Source: Corynebacterium aurimucosum (GTDB lineage: Bacteria; Actinomycetota; Actinomycetes; Mycobacteriales; Mycobacteriaceae). Taken from it: 64,000 bases of DNA. Below, piece after piece: positions 8,494 through 17,118 of the stretch; position 1 is the first letter of the stretch, and the number at the start of each line of letters is the position of its first letter. A program made the position numbers and the translations under genes. The stretch covers positions 2,418,001 through 2,482,000 of the forward strand of contig NZ_CP047048.1 in NCBI RefSeq assembly GCF_030408555.1, read 5' to 3'. Under the pieces are notes generated by a model. That model was not told where the DNA came from. It searched no databases and saw nothing but the letters and a program-made list of their open reading frames with translations.

Positions 8494-9414
8494 ATGATCT
8501 GTGCACTTTTAGACTGCGGCGGCCACCTCACCGACGCTCATACCACTGCACTCACTGAGACTGCCCGGCACGGAGTACGTATCGAGTACTTCCGCGTCGC
8601 GGAGGTTCCCAGCCGGCAAGAGCTGAAGACTATTGATGCACTGGCCAAGGAAATCCTGCCGGAGGACCCCACCCCATCGCTGGATGAGATTGCCGCGCAA
8701 CCGGACGTGAGCCACCTCGGCGCACCGGGGCCAGCACCGCAAGCCCCATTCCTGAACGAGTCGCTGCGCATCGTGGTGATCGGCAACGATGCCGCTCTTA
8801 GCGCCGTACTGACCCGCATGATGCGAGCGGATTACCTGTGGGCCGAGGTGGGCTTCGTCCCCACCGGCGAGTACTCCACCGCGGCGATGAATTGGGGCCT
8901 GAAAACACACGAAACCGGCCAGGGTCTTGCCGACCAGGTCGCGGTTGTCGAGGAGGCGCTCTCCTTTGCCCTGACCGCACCGGTCAAGCCGGTGCCGCTT
9001 ATCCGCAACGATGCGGGCCTTGCCGTGACGGGTTCGGCAACGATTGCGGAATGGTCGAATGAGGAAATAACCGGGGAAATTATCGTCGACGATGCCATAC
9101 TACTGCGTGCTGACCGCAAGAAAAATGTCTTCGGCGCAAAGCTCGTACCAATGACAGATGCGCCGGGCATCGTGGCGGCGAAGGCGGTTACCAGTTTTGA
9201 GGCGGACGCAGCACCGCGCCGTGGACTCTTCGCCCGCCTGCGCAAGCCTGCCCAACCGGGCCAGCTCGACCCCGCCAGCGTCATACAGGGCCGAGCGGTG
9301 CAGGCCGGGGGGCCGTCACTAAGCGTGAGCGTCGATGGAGTCCGCGCCAAGCGGCCGGTCAAGCGCGTGACGTTCTACCGTCACCTGCGGGACCTACAGA
9401 TAGTGCGGCCCTAA
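8494..9414 (+). CDS. Conserved protein with possible diacylglycerol/lipid-kinase-like fold, function unknown
   Basis: A 306-residue soluble protein. The N-terminal part (ALLDCGGHLTDAH, then LRIVVIGNDAALSAVLTRMM at about 90-110) alternates strands and helices like a Rossmann-type domain. The C-terminal part (EIIVDDAILLRADRKKNVFG; GPSLSVSVDGVRAKRPVKRV) resembles the beta-rich C-terminal half of diacylglycerol-kinase-like enzymes, including a VDG turn. I see no certain GGDGT nucleotide motif, so activity is not claimed. It has a leaderless-type promoter and is divergent from the lipoprotein gene at 8304. Position near purA matches conserved corynebacterial gene order. Confidence 0.6.
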   Translation: MICALLDCGGHLTDAHTTALTETARHGVRIEYFRVAEVPSRQELKTIDALAKEILPEDPTPSLDEIAAQPDVSHLGAPGPAPQAPFLNESLRIVVIGNDAALSAVLTRMMRADYLWAEVGFVPTGEYSTAAMNWGLKTHETGQGLADQVAVVEEALSFALTAPVKPVPLIRNDAGLAVTGSATIAEWSNEEITGEIIVDDAILLRADRKKNVFGAKLVPMTDAPGIVAAKAVTSFEADAAPRRGLFARLRKPAQPGQLDPASVIQGRAVQAGGPSLSVSVDGVRAKRPVKRVTFYRHLRDLQIVRP

Positions 9415-9506
9415 TTCACTTCCCAGCCTTCGAACAACTGCCCTCAACTGCAGCGCCACTATCTGGGAAAGCGGGCACGATTCTCGGGTTGAATGTAAAA
9501 CGAAAG

Positions 9507-9558
9507 GAGGATTCGGCCAGCATTACCTTTTCGGCACTAGGCTCGAAACCGAATCCTC
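9507..9558. other. Ten-base inverted repeat upstream of the Abi gene
   Basis: GAGGATTCGG (9507-9516) and CCGAATCCTC (9549-9558) are perfectly complementary with a 32-base loop. It lies between the end of the 8494 gene and the Abi gene. It may end the upstream transcript or act as an operator or RNA structure in the Abi leader; there is no U-run. Confidence 0.45.
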
Positions 9559-9636
9559 ACCGCATGCGCATTGTGCAATGCACCTAGGCGGTCTGCGGAA
9601 GACTCTACCACTCTCAACTCCCGAAAGAACAAACCC

Positions 9637-10276
9637 ATGCCACTAACGCACAAAATTTCTTGGGTATCTGATGCCAGATTCGCCCCATACCTCGAAGAAT
9701 GCGGAACGGTGGAAGAGGCATGGAAGCTCTATGAACTGAACGCACAAATCGCAGCTGCGCTGTCTGAAGTAATTCATCACACAGAAGTCTTGCTTCGAAA
9801 CGCTATGAGCGATTCACTTGCCAACGCTCACCCATTTGACTTCGGCTGGAACCAAGATTCTTTCGATATTTCAGCACTATCAACGAAGCTAGCTAAGAAA
9901 TACAAGCGCCCTGTCACCAAAGACGACATCATCGCGCATCTGAACATGGGGTACTGGGCTTCACTTCTTTCCACGAAATCCGATGCCAATGAGGAAATCT
10001 GGAGAAAATACCTTCGCAACGCATTTCCAGGCCAAGGCAGCAGAAAGATAGTTGCAGCCCTGTTGACAGACCTCAATGTCCTTCGAAACCGGTGTGCGCA
10101 TCAGGACTCACTTCTCAACGTGGATCCAACCGTAGAATTAAAGAAAATTCTTAGACTCGCCAGTTGGATAGACCAAGATGCAAGGCTATGGCTAGAAAAC
10201 CTCGAACGTGTTACCAAGCTGGCTGCTCAACGCACACCAAAACTCAACACCGCCATCTTGGGACATGCCCGTGCTG
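9637..10276 (+). pseudogene. Abi-family (HEPN-like) abortive infection protein, N-terminal part, cut by an IS
   Basis: The frame encodes about 213 residues up to the IS boundary and reads on into the IS until a stop at 10287. It has the Abi_2/AbiD-F pattern: an N-terminal helix region (EEAWKLYELNAQIAAALSEV), the LLRNAM segment and near residue 150 the motif VLRNRCAHQDSL, which matches the HEPN ribonuclease motif R-N-x3-H. Proteins of this kind act in phage defence by damaging RNA. I prefer the ATG at 9637 (MPLTHKISW) over an in-frame ATG at 9571 whose first 22 codons look non-coding. The catalytic motif is intact in this fragment, but about 155 C-terminal codons lie beyond the insertion, so the product is probably inactive. 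Confidence 0.75.
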
Positions 10277-11976
10277 TCAAGGGGTGAATGCGCCACTTCG
10301 ACCGGGAGGTAGTTGTGACGCGTTGGACTCCGAAGGATGTTAAGGATGCTGCTGTTGAGCGAGTGGCTGCGGGCGAGGCAGTTAGCCTGGTCGCGCGTGA
10401 TGTCGGTGTGGGCCCTGAAACTGTTTACGGATGGTTGAGGGTAAGAGGTGTCGAACCTCCTGGCAGGCGTGCGAGTCGTCTGCGTGATCCGTTTGTCCGT
10501 GAGGCCGTTGGGTTGGTGTGTGCAGGTATGTCGATCAATCAAGCAGCACAGACTGTTGGATTATCGACTGGCGTGCTTCACAGTAGGTTAAAGAAAGCTG
10601 GTGTAATCGAAGTACGGCCTAGACGCGCCCGCTTGTCACCTGATGAACGTGTCCAGGCCGTGGAGCGAGTGCTTGCTGGTGAGAGCTGTCAGACGGTGGC
10701 TGATGCGGTCGGTGTGCATCCTTCCACGGTGTATCAGTGGATAAGGAAGCAACGGTATGCGGAATTACGCCGGCAGCGACACCGTCGAACGCCTGATGAG
10801 GCGGTGGTGTCTATGCCAGATACCGGCAAGAAGCTGGGTAAAGATACTGTTATGCCAGCACCGATGAAAGCTCAAGCCATTGATGGATTTCCTAGCGGCG
10901 TATTCGACAAACACGCCTTAGTAGGGCGTGGTCGCAGGCTTACTGTTGAAGACCGTGTTGCTATTGAAGCGGGATGTCGTGTCGGTGATTCGGCACGTGC
11001 TATCGCACAGAAAATAAATAGGCACCACAGTGTCGTCGCCCGTGAAATCACCCGTAATGGTTGGAAGATTATCGATGAGGACGGCACAGAGCAGCTGCGG
11101 TATAACGCCCACAACGCTGCTGTTTCTACTGCTGGTCGGATGGTGCGGCCAAAACTACGCAAGCTCGATGAAAGCCCAACGCTTCGGGGTGTAGTGATCG
11201 ATTGCCTTGCCCGCAGGTGGTCACCTGGGCGCATTAGTGCATGGCTTGAGCATGCTTTCAGCGATGATGAAAGCATGCGTATTTCCCACGAAGCGATCTA
11301 CAGTGCCTTATACATTCAAGGTAAAGGCAGCCTGCGAGCCGAGCTTGAAGAAGTCATGAAGACTAAAGACGTACTTATCCGCGGCGGCGCAACACGCAAG
11401 AGTCGTGCCCGAAACGCTGGCGTGTTAACCGGTCGCCCTTGGATCAAAGGTGCTGAGATCACCCACCGCAACCCGGAAGCTGATGACAGGGCTATCCCCG
11501 GGCACTGGGAGGGCGACCTTGTCATTGGTAAAGGCGGCAAAAGCGCACTGATTACCCTAGTAGAGCGCACCAGCCGCTACACCCTGCTTGGACACCTCCC
11601 CGATGAGCACAGTTCACAAACCGTGGTCGCAACCTTGCAGGACATGGTCAAAGACCTCAACATCGAGCAGCTAAAAACCATCACATGGGACCAAGGGGCA
11701 GAAATGGCTGTCACAGCACAGGTCCAGATCAAAGACGGCTGCCAGGTGTTTTTCTGCGACCCGCACTCACCGTGGCAGAGACCAACCAACGAGAACACCA
11801 ACGGCGAGATCAGGCGCCGGTTCTACAAAAAAGGCACCGACTTTGCCACCGTCACACCCGAACATGTCGCGTGGGTACAAAATGAGCTCAACGAAACACC
11901 CCGACAAATCCTCGGCGGCGCAACCCCACGTGAAATACTTAACGAACTATTCAAGCGTGGCGCATCCACCGCTTGA
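10277..11976 (+). mobile_element. IS30-family insertion sequence
   Basis: The element is about 1.7 kb. Its ends are 20-base imperfect inverted repeats: TCAAGGGGTGAATGCGCCAC at 10277-10296, and the complement of TCAAGCGGTGGATGCGCCAC at 11957-11976 (two mismatches). One transposase gene fills it; its stop codon lies inside the right repeat. No clear target duplication is seen: the left flank ends GTGCTG and the right flank begins TTCCGC. It has split an Abi-type gene. Confidence 0.85.
10315..11976 (+). CDS. IS30-family transposase
   Basis: DDE transposase of about 553 residues. The catalytic core is visible: first Asp in GHWEGDLVIGK, second Asp in ITWDQGAEM, and Glu in the IS30-typical NENTNGEIRRRFY. 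Before the core, the N-terminal half holds three helix-turn-helix-like segments (VSLVARDVGVGPETVYGW; INQAAQTVGLSTGVLHSRL; CQTVADAVGVHPSTVYQW) plus the normal IS30 segment (SARAIAQKINRHHSVVAREI), making it longer than most IS30 transposases (about 340-480). The GTG at 10315 follows GGGAGGT by five bases and is preferred to the ATG at 10288, which lies within the terminal repeat. No frameshift or stop is seen, so it may still be active. Confidence 0.88.
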   Translation: MTRWTPKDVKDAAVERVAAGEAVSLVARDVGVGPETVYGWLRVRGVEPPGRRASRLRDPFVREAVGLVCAGMSINQAAQTVGLSTGVLHSRLKKAGVIEVRPRRARLSPDERVQAVERVLAGESCQTVADAVGVHPSTVYQWIRKQRYAELRRQRHRRTPDEAVVSMPDTGKKLGKDTVMPAPMKAQAIDGFPSGVFDKHALVGRGRRLTVEDRVAIEAGCRVGDSARAIAQKINRHHSVVAREITRNGWKIIDEDGTEQLRYNAHNAAVSTAGRMVRPKLRKLDESPTLRGVVIDCLARRWSPGRISAWLEHAFSDDESMRISHEAIYSALYIQGKGSLRAELEEVMKTKDVLIRGGATRKSRARNAGVLTGRPWIKGAEITHRNPEADDRAIPGHWEGDLVIGKGGKSALITLVERTSRYTLLGHLPDEHSSQTVVATLQDMVKDLNIEQLKTITWDQGAEMAVTAQVQIKDGCQVFFCDPHSPWQRPTNENTNGEIRRRFYKKGTDFATVTPEHVAWVQNELNETPRQILGGATPREILNELFKRGASTA

Positions 11977-12445
11977 TTCCGCCGCCGACGATTCTCTTTT
12001 CACCTTTTATCAAAGGGTAGGTGCCGTCATCCTGGAAGCCTCCACGCCTCTTGCGAAAGTGGATTACATTGGCTTCTATTTCAGCCAGAAAATCGTCGGA
12101 ATCTTTCCAAAGGTCTTAGACATTGAAATCGCTTCCAGCTGGAATAAAAAGACTTCAGATGCGCTTAAGAAATCATCCGACCCCGAGGAAAAACGCCTCG
12201 GGAAAATTATGAGCCACGCGCTCTCTGATCCATTCGTTAAAAGCTACCCTCCAGAGAATACGTACAAGGTTTATCATCTCAGTGGGTCCAAGCATCCCTC
12301 AACTCTCACTACCGCTGAAAAGCAAGACATCGTGCACGAAGCTAGCGGTCGTGGATCCGCATTTGTGAAGAGACCTCGGTACTTCCAAAGCAGTTCGCTA
12401 TTGGCCGCCAGAGTCACTTCTGATTTGCCCTCACCGAGCAAATAG
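11977..12445 (+). pseudogene. C-terminal part of the split Abi-family gene
   Basis: After the right IS end an open frame continues for about 155 codons (SAADDSLFTFYQRVGAVILE ... SDLPSPSK, stop at 12445). It has no start codon or ribosome binding site of its own: the nearest in-frame ATGs lie inside the transposase. The simplest reading is the distal part of the Abi gene. Joining the two parts in the same frame requires one base of ambiguity at the insertion point, so target-site details or a small change remain unresolved. It contains YIGFYFSQKIVGIF and a charged C-terminus; I recognise no motif. Confidence 0.6.
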
Positions 12446-12487
12446 CTCGAATTTCCTCCAAAATTCTCACTGCCCGAGTCTCAAACC

Positions 12488-13702
12488 CTAATCCTCTTCC
12501 CAGACCTCCGGCGGATAGGCCGGGTGCTTGGAGGTGGGCACGAGCTGCGCCACGGCTGACTCGCGGGACATGCCGCACACCATGAGCAGGTCCACGATGA
12601 TGGAGCGAGTCTGGGCCAGTACGGCATAGGCGGAGAGCACTGCTTCCTCGCCGGCGATGTCCATCGAGCAGCGGGCACCTAGCTGGCGCAGGCGGTTGAC
12701 TATTTCCGGAATGGCTTGCGCTTCATCCACGCGGCGCTCATGCGCTGTTTGGTGGGTATAGAGGTCGGAGAGCTCCATCGTGATTTCAGCAAGTTCGTCG
12801 ATGATCTCAACTTGCTCGGCGGTGGCTTGGTCGCCGTCCTCGGCGAGAACAAGCGCACGGCGGGAGAGCACGCGGGTGCCACGGACCATGTTGTCAACAG
12901 GAGTGAGGATGCGCTCCAGGGAGCGCACGGTGCGCTGCGTGCTCCACAGGAAGGGTGATAGCCGTGCAGTCTCCGCACCACCTTTGGTGGCGTTGAGCAT
13001 GTTGTTGATGTCATCCTGCGTGCCGCGCACGGCATCGCGGGCCTCAGTGATGGTTTCGGGGTCATTCTCCTCTAGTCCCTTGGCCACATCAGACAGGACC
13101 AGTGAGGTAATGCCCAAGACTTTCGAGACTTCCGAGCGCCCTGCGCGCAGGGGCGAGGAGGGGATCAACACGATCATTGTGAGGCCAATGACCGCGCCGA
13201 TGATGGCGTCAATGGCGCGGGAGAGCCCACCCATTTCTTCCGGTGGAAGAATCGTGGCGATGAGGATGGCCGCGATGACGATCTGGTTGCTCACCAGCTG
13301 CGAGCTGGTGACAAAGGAGCCGATAATCAGGGCCAACCCGATGATGATGGTCATATGGATAGGCCCGGTCCCGAGGGCATCGACAAGCAGCGTGCCCACC
13401 AGCACGCCCACGATGCCGCCAATGGACATGTCGATGGCGCGCTTGAGGCGATCGTTGCCAGATAGGCCCAGGATGATGATCACGGCCATCGGTGCGAAGA
13501 AAGGCTGATCGTGGCCGAAGAAGTCGTGTGCCACGTAGAAGGCCAAGCCCGCACCGAGGGTGCACTGAAGCATAAACACGAGCCGGTTGCGGATACGCGT
13601 GAGGCGCGCTTTGAGTGACTTATCCACCAACCGCAGCTGCTCGCGGGTAGTTTTGCGAACGCGCTTGACGGTACTTGACGAACTCGACGTTTCCTCAGCC
13701 AT
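12488..13702 (-). CDS. FUSC-family membrane protein (aromatic acid exporter-like)
   Basis: A 404-residue inner-membrane protein. After a basic N-terminus, six hydrophobic segments occupy about residues 40-185 (including FFAPMAVIIILGLSG, TIIIGLALIIGSFVTSSQLV and IGAVIGLTMIVLIPSSPLR), followed by a long, mostly helical cytoplasmic domain with acidic heptad-like stretches (about 190-370). This layout is that of FUSC/ArAE efflux proteins that export aromatic or other organic acids. It begins 45 bases after the anion permease stop and could be co-transcribed with the tartrate operon. Its start codon is buried in a strong inverted repeat (13697-13739), suggesting translational control. Confidence 0.82.
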   Translation of the reverse strand: MAEETSSSSSTVKRVRKTTREQLRLVDKSLKARLTRIRNRLVFMLQCTLGAGLAFYVAHDFFGHDQPFFAPMAVIIILGLSGNDRLKRAIDMSIGGIVGVLVGTLLVDALGTGPIHMTIIIGLALIIGSFVTSSQLVSNQIVIAAILIATILPPEEMGGLSRAIDAIIGAVIGLTMIVLIPSSPLRAGRSEVSKVLGITSLVLSDVAKGLEENDPETITEARDAVRGTQDDINNMLNATKGGAETARLSPFLWSTQRTVRSLERILTPVDNMVRGTRVLSRRALVLAEDGDQATAEQVEIIDELAEITMELSDLYTHQTAHERRVDEAQAIPEIVNRLRQLGARCSMDIAGEEAVLSAYAVLAQTRSIIVDLLMVCGMSRESAVAQLVPTSKHPAYPPEVWEED

Positions 13703-13739
13703 GGTTTCCGTATTTTACTCATAACTGAAAACCATGGCT
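13697..13739 (-). promoter_or_regulatory. Perfect 11-bp hairpin enclosing the FUSC start codon
   Basis: AGCCATGGTTT (13697-13707) and AAACCATGGCT (13729-13739) are exact complements separated by 21 bases. In the minus-strand mRNA the second arm contains the GGAAACC ribosome-binding region and the ATG of the FUSC gene. There is no U-run, so it is more likely to mask the start codon or bind a protein than to terminate. Confidence 0.55.
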
Positions 13740-13746
13740 GTGCGAA

Positions 13747-15246
13747 CTACCACAGGCCTAAAAGCATCCACCAAGGAATACCGATACAGAGCCAGATTAG
13801 AACGTACAAGGCTCCGAGGACGCCGCCGACCTTCCACCACAGGCCCAGATCCACATAACCGGAGCCGTAATAAATCGGTGCAGGGCCATTTCCGTAGTGA
13901 GTAAGACAACCGAAAATCGTTGGAATCGCTCCGAGGAAGACGGCCAATGGCACCCCAGGAAGGCCCAGGGCTAAGCCGACGCTGAAGAAGACTGTGAACA
14001 TGGCTGCGGTATGCGCTGTACCAGAGGCAAACATATAATGCGCCAGTGCGTACAGAATTGTGAGCAGAGCAAACGTGCCCAGCGTCCCCATGTTAAGCCC
14101 CTCTACCCACGAACCGACGTTGTCTCCAAACCAGCCAACAAAGCCAAGCTCGTTCAGCTGCGTGCCCATCATGACTAAGGCAGAGAACCATACGAGCGTG
14201 TCCCACGCTGCTTTCTCAGATTTCATGTCCTTCCAGGTCAGGGCACTGGTCAAGAGCAAGATGCCGAGCCCTAAGAAAGCTACTGCCGTAGCAGAGACAA
14301 GACGCCCGCCAAAGATCCACAGGACAATCATGAGGAGGAAAACTCCCAGCGTGACCCACTCTGAACGCCGCATAGGCCCAAGCGCCGCCAGGTCCCGTGC
14401 GGCTGCTGCCGGGGCCTCCGGGGTCTTGGTCAGCTCAGGTTTGTTCATGGCATAGACCACAAGCGGTACGAGCAACACGCCTACCATTGCCGGTACTGCA
14501 GCCGCGAGGAACCAGCCGCCCCACGTAATCGACACGTTGTCATTTGCTGCAAATTTCGCTGCCATTGCGTTGGGAGCAGCACCGGTGAAAAAGACAACGG
14601 ACACCGCGAGATTCATGTTGTAGCCGGTCAATGCGAGATAGCTGCCGATGCGGCGGAACGTACTCGGATCGTTTGGGTCTGAGCCTGAACTCAAGCAAAT
14701 GGACTTGGTAATGGGATATACAATTCCGCCGGCGCGGGCAGTGTTTGAAGGGATGAATGGGCTGAGAGCAAGATCCGTTAACCCGAGCCCATAGGCCAAG
14801 CCTAACGTCGATTTACCAAACAACCGCACGAAGCACAGGGCCATGCGTGTGCCTAAACCCGAGGTAATCACTGCCCGGGAGACGAAGAACGCGGATACAA
14901 TGAGCCAAATTGTGGAATTGGAAAATCCAGACAACGCCAACGACATTGACTCGCCAGGCTCCCCTGGTGCGAGGACTTGAGTGCCCGCGCATAACGCGAT
15001 AGCGACAACAGACAACGCACCCATGGGAGCTGCCTTGATGATGATTCCCACGATGGTCGCGAGAAATATTGCCAAAAGGTGCCATGCATTCGGCTGAAGT
15101 CCTTCAGGAGTGGGCACAAGCCATACGGCAACGCCTACCCCCACCGCTATGGCAAGACCGATGGGGTGAACCTCAGCAGAAGGTGGGCGCTCCGCTACCG
15201 CATGATGATCCTCCGGAGGTGTGTCCGTAGGAAGCACGGCACTCAT
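13747..15246 (-). CDS. DASS-family anion permease (tartrate/dicarboxylate:succinate antiporter-like)
   Basis: A 499-residue polytopic membrane protein of the divalent anion:sodium symporter/CitT group. Characteristic features are the two SNT-type hairpin signatures ([13 protein letters not shown] near residue 160; [19 protein letters not shown] near 400) and about 11-12 hydrophobic segments. Relatives import citrate, tartrate, succinate or malate. Its ATG overlaps the end of ttdB by four bases, so the three genes ttdA-ttdB-permease form one translationally coupled operon. The neighbours make L-tartrate or a related dicarboxylate the likely substrate, exchanged or co-transported across the cytoplasmic membrane; the exact substrate is inference. 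Confidence 0.85.
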   Translation of the reverse strand: MSAVLPTDTPPEDHHAVAERPPSAEVHPIGLAIAVGVGVAVWLVPTPEGLQPNAWHLLAIFLATIVGIIIKAAPMGALSVVAIALCAGTQVLAPGEPGESMSLALSGFSNSTIWLIVSAFFVSRAVITSGLGTRMALCFVRLFGKSTLGLAYGLGLTDLALSPFIPSNTARAGGIVYPITKSICLSSGSDPNDPSTFRRIGSYLALTGYNMNLAVSVVFFTGAAPNAMAAKFAANDNVSITWGGWFLAAAVPAMVGVLLVPLVVYAMNKPELTKTPEAPAAAARDLAALGPMRRSEWVTLGVFLLMIVLWIFGGRLVSATAVAFLGLGILLLTSALTWKDMKSEKAAWDTLVWFSALVMMGTQLNELGFVGWFGDNVGSWVEGLNMGTLGTFALLTILYALAHYMFASGTAHTAAMFTVFFSVGLALGLPGVPLAVFLGAIPTIFGCLTHYGNGPAPIYYGSGYVDLGLWWKVGGVLGALYVLIWLCIGIPWWMLLGLW

Positions 15247-15884
15247 TTGATGTACCTAACCTTTTCGTACAGATCCTCGAGGATCGTCTCCTTGCGTGCG
15301 TTGTACTCTTCCTTTTTCTGGGTATACAAGTTGTTGCCGTTGGCATCGATGGACACAATGAGTGGCCCAAATTGCTTCACCCGCATTACCCACAGGGCCT
15401 CAGGCATCCCGAGCTCACGCCAGTAAGACTCTTCGACTTCCTCAACTTCAGTTGCCGCGATGACCGCGTTTCCCGCGGGGAACACGCAGTGCAACGCACC
15501 AAATTCCTTGCAGCCTGCCTCAGTATTAGGCCCCATAGAGCCCTTGCCGACGATTAGGCGCACACCGGTCTGCTCGATGAAGTCATACTCAAACATTTCC
15601 ATGCGCATGGAGGTCGTGGGGCCCACGGAAACCACTTCATACTTCTCGTCACCGTTGCGGTCAGTGCCTTCCACCTTCTGCATGATGGGCCCAGCGTGAA
15701 GAATTGCGCCGCCCTTCAAATCAATAGGCAATTCGCGGCCCAGCTCGACGACACGACGGTGGCCTACGTCGCGGCATGTCACGATGTAGCCATCGAGGAA
15801 GATGACATCGCCAGCTTTGATGTCTTGGAGGTCCTCTTGCGAGATGGGAGTAGTGAGAGTCTTGGCAGTAGTGTTCTCGCTCAT
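15243..15884 (-). CDS. ttdB: L(+)-tartrate dehydratase / class I fumarate hydratase, beta subunit
   Basis: 213 residues matching the C-terminal domain of class I hydro-lyases. Recognisable elements are [20 protein letters not shown], the [13 protein letters not shown] loop, [13 protein letters not shown] and the GKGSMGPNT segment that contacts the substrate. With the alpha subunit it dehydrates L-tartrate to oxaloacetate or hydrates fumarate to malate. It starts 30 bases after ttdA, follows AAGGA-type spacing, and overlaps the permease gene by four bases. The choice between tartrate and fumarate rests on the adjacent permease and dedicated regulator, not on residues I can see. Confidence 0.87.
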   Translation of the reverse strand: MSENTTAKTLTTPISQEDLQDIKAGDVIFLDGYIVTCRDVGHRRVVELGRELPIDLKGGAILHAGPIMQKVEGTDRNGDEKYEVVSVGPTTSMRMEMFEYDFIEQTGVRLIVGKGSMGPNTEAGCKEFGALHCVFPAGNAVIAATEVEEVEESYWRELGMPEALWVMRVKQFGPLIVSIDANGNNLYTQKKEEYNARKETILEDLYEKVRYIK

Positions 15885-15914
15885 GATGAATCCTTCTTTC
15901 AGAGAATACGGTGT

Positions 15915-16949
15915 TTAAAGCTCGAAGCCGGAGTGCGTCAGCAGGCGGTAGTTGAGATCACGGTCCAAATGGATGGTGCCACGGCGGTGAGACCAGCAAC
16001 CGGTATTGACGGCGACCGAAAGGACGGACGGGTGACGAGCAGAGTTCTCGATGTTGACGCCCATGACAGAACGCTTACCTCCCAGACCCTGTGGTCCGAG
16101 CCCCAAGTCGTTAATGGCGGTCTCCAGGTTCTTCTCCAACTCGGCGACAACCTCGTTCTGATTGTGGGACTGCACCGGGCGCATCAGCGCGAGCTTGGAC
16201 ATGAAACCAGCCGTATCGATGGACGTTCCAATACCAACACCAATCAGCATTGGTGGGCAGGCGTTGACGCCGTAGGACGTCATGACATCCAGAATGAACT
16301 TCATCGCCGCCTCATAGCCCTCGCCTGGCATCAGAGTCTTTCCCTGGCCAGGTAGAGAACATCCGCCACCGGCGAGGTAGACGTCGAGCTCAAGTTCATC
16401 CGAACCAGATATCAGCTCGGTATAGAGCCACGGGGACTTGGTGCCGATGTTGGTACCAGGGTTGTACTCGTTGAATGTTTCAACAGAGTTGCGACGCAAA
16501 GGCGCCGTCTCTGAGGCGATACCAATCGCCTCCTTCATCGCGGGCTCGAGCTCCGAAAGGTACGGGAACTCGGTACCTACACGTGCGAAAATTTGGATCT
16601 GTCCGGTGTCCTGGCATGACGGGCGGTCCAGGTCGAGCGCAAGCTTCTGGTTGCGCTGCATGGTCTTGTAGATCATCTTTGCCATGGGCTGGTCTTCTTC
16701 CTCTGCCAGCTGGCGAAGACGCTCAGTGACGTCGTCTGGAAGACGCTTCGATACCAAGTCGGTGAATTTGGCAACACGATCGATCAGAAGCTGAACTTCA
16801 GGGCTGAACTGGTGCCCGAGCTCGGAAGGTTTCTTGGTGGACGGAGCGAACTCAATCTCTACCGGCACTGTCGACGTGCTCGGAGTCTCTGCACGCCGGG
16901 TAGCGCGCTGTGGAACACCGCGCAGTACTTCAGATTCAGTGGTCGTCAT
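15915..16949 (-). CDS. ttdA: L(+)-tartrate dehydratase / class I fumarate hydratase, alpha subunit
   Basis: 344 residues forming the iron-sulfur subunit. The three cysteines expected to hold a [4Fe-4S] cluster are present in PSCQDTGQ, GGGCSLPGQ and NACPPMLIGVGIG. The body (ETFNEYNPGTNIGTKSPW) is that of the TtdA/FumA alpha domain. It has about 40 extra N-terminal residues compared with E. coli TtdA (about 303), rich in Thr, Arg and Glu. It is the first enzyme gene after the AraC-type regulator on the same strand, with a 169-base gap that contains candidate operators and its promoter. The cluster implies sensitivity to oxygen and need for iron. Confidence 0.88.
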   Translation of the reverse strand: MTTTESEVLRGVPQRATRRAETPSTSTVPVEIEFAPSTKKPSELGHQFSPEVQLLIDRVAKFTDLVSKRLPDDVTERLRQLAEEEDQPMAKMIYKTMQRNQKLALDLDRPSCQDTGQIQIFARVGTEFPYLSELEPAMKEAIGIASETAPLRRNSVETFNEYNPGTNIGTKSPWLYTELISGSDELELDVYLAGGGCSLPGQGKTLMPGEGYEAAMKFILDVMTSYGVNACPPMLIGVGIGTSIDTAGFMSKLALMRPVQSHNQNEVVAELEKNLETAINDLGLGPQGLGGKRSVMGVNIENSARHPSVLSVAVNTGCWSHRRGTIHLDRDLNYRLLTHSGFEL

Positions 16950-17018
16950 GGTGAGTTTCCTTTGCTATCCAGGGGACTGAACAACTCCAGAATCTCCCAA
17001 TACCTACGCACCCGGCAT

Positions 17019-17061
17019 CCCAAAACTTTGGGACTCTACGCTGCGTTTATGCAGTACAAAC
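17019..17061 (-). promoter_or_regulatory. Candidate operators in front of ttdA
   Basis: Two dyads lie 70-110 bases upstream of the ttdA start: CCCAAA-AC-TTTGGG at 17019-17032 and CGTTT-11-AAACG in the stretch to about 17061. They could be binding sites for the AraC-type regulator encoded immediately upstream or for a global regulator. Spacing to a promoter is not certain. Confidence 0.35.
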
Positions 17062-17118
17062 GTTATATTTACCCCCAATTCCAGTAGCGCTCCGAAAGAA
17101 TTACCGCTTTTACCGGAT

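Noticed and set aside
10270-11985. Target-site duplication of the IS30 element
   Set aside because: The bases immediately outside the inverted repeats (CTG on the left, TTC on the right) do not repeat, so no duplication is claimed.
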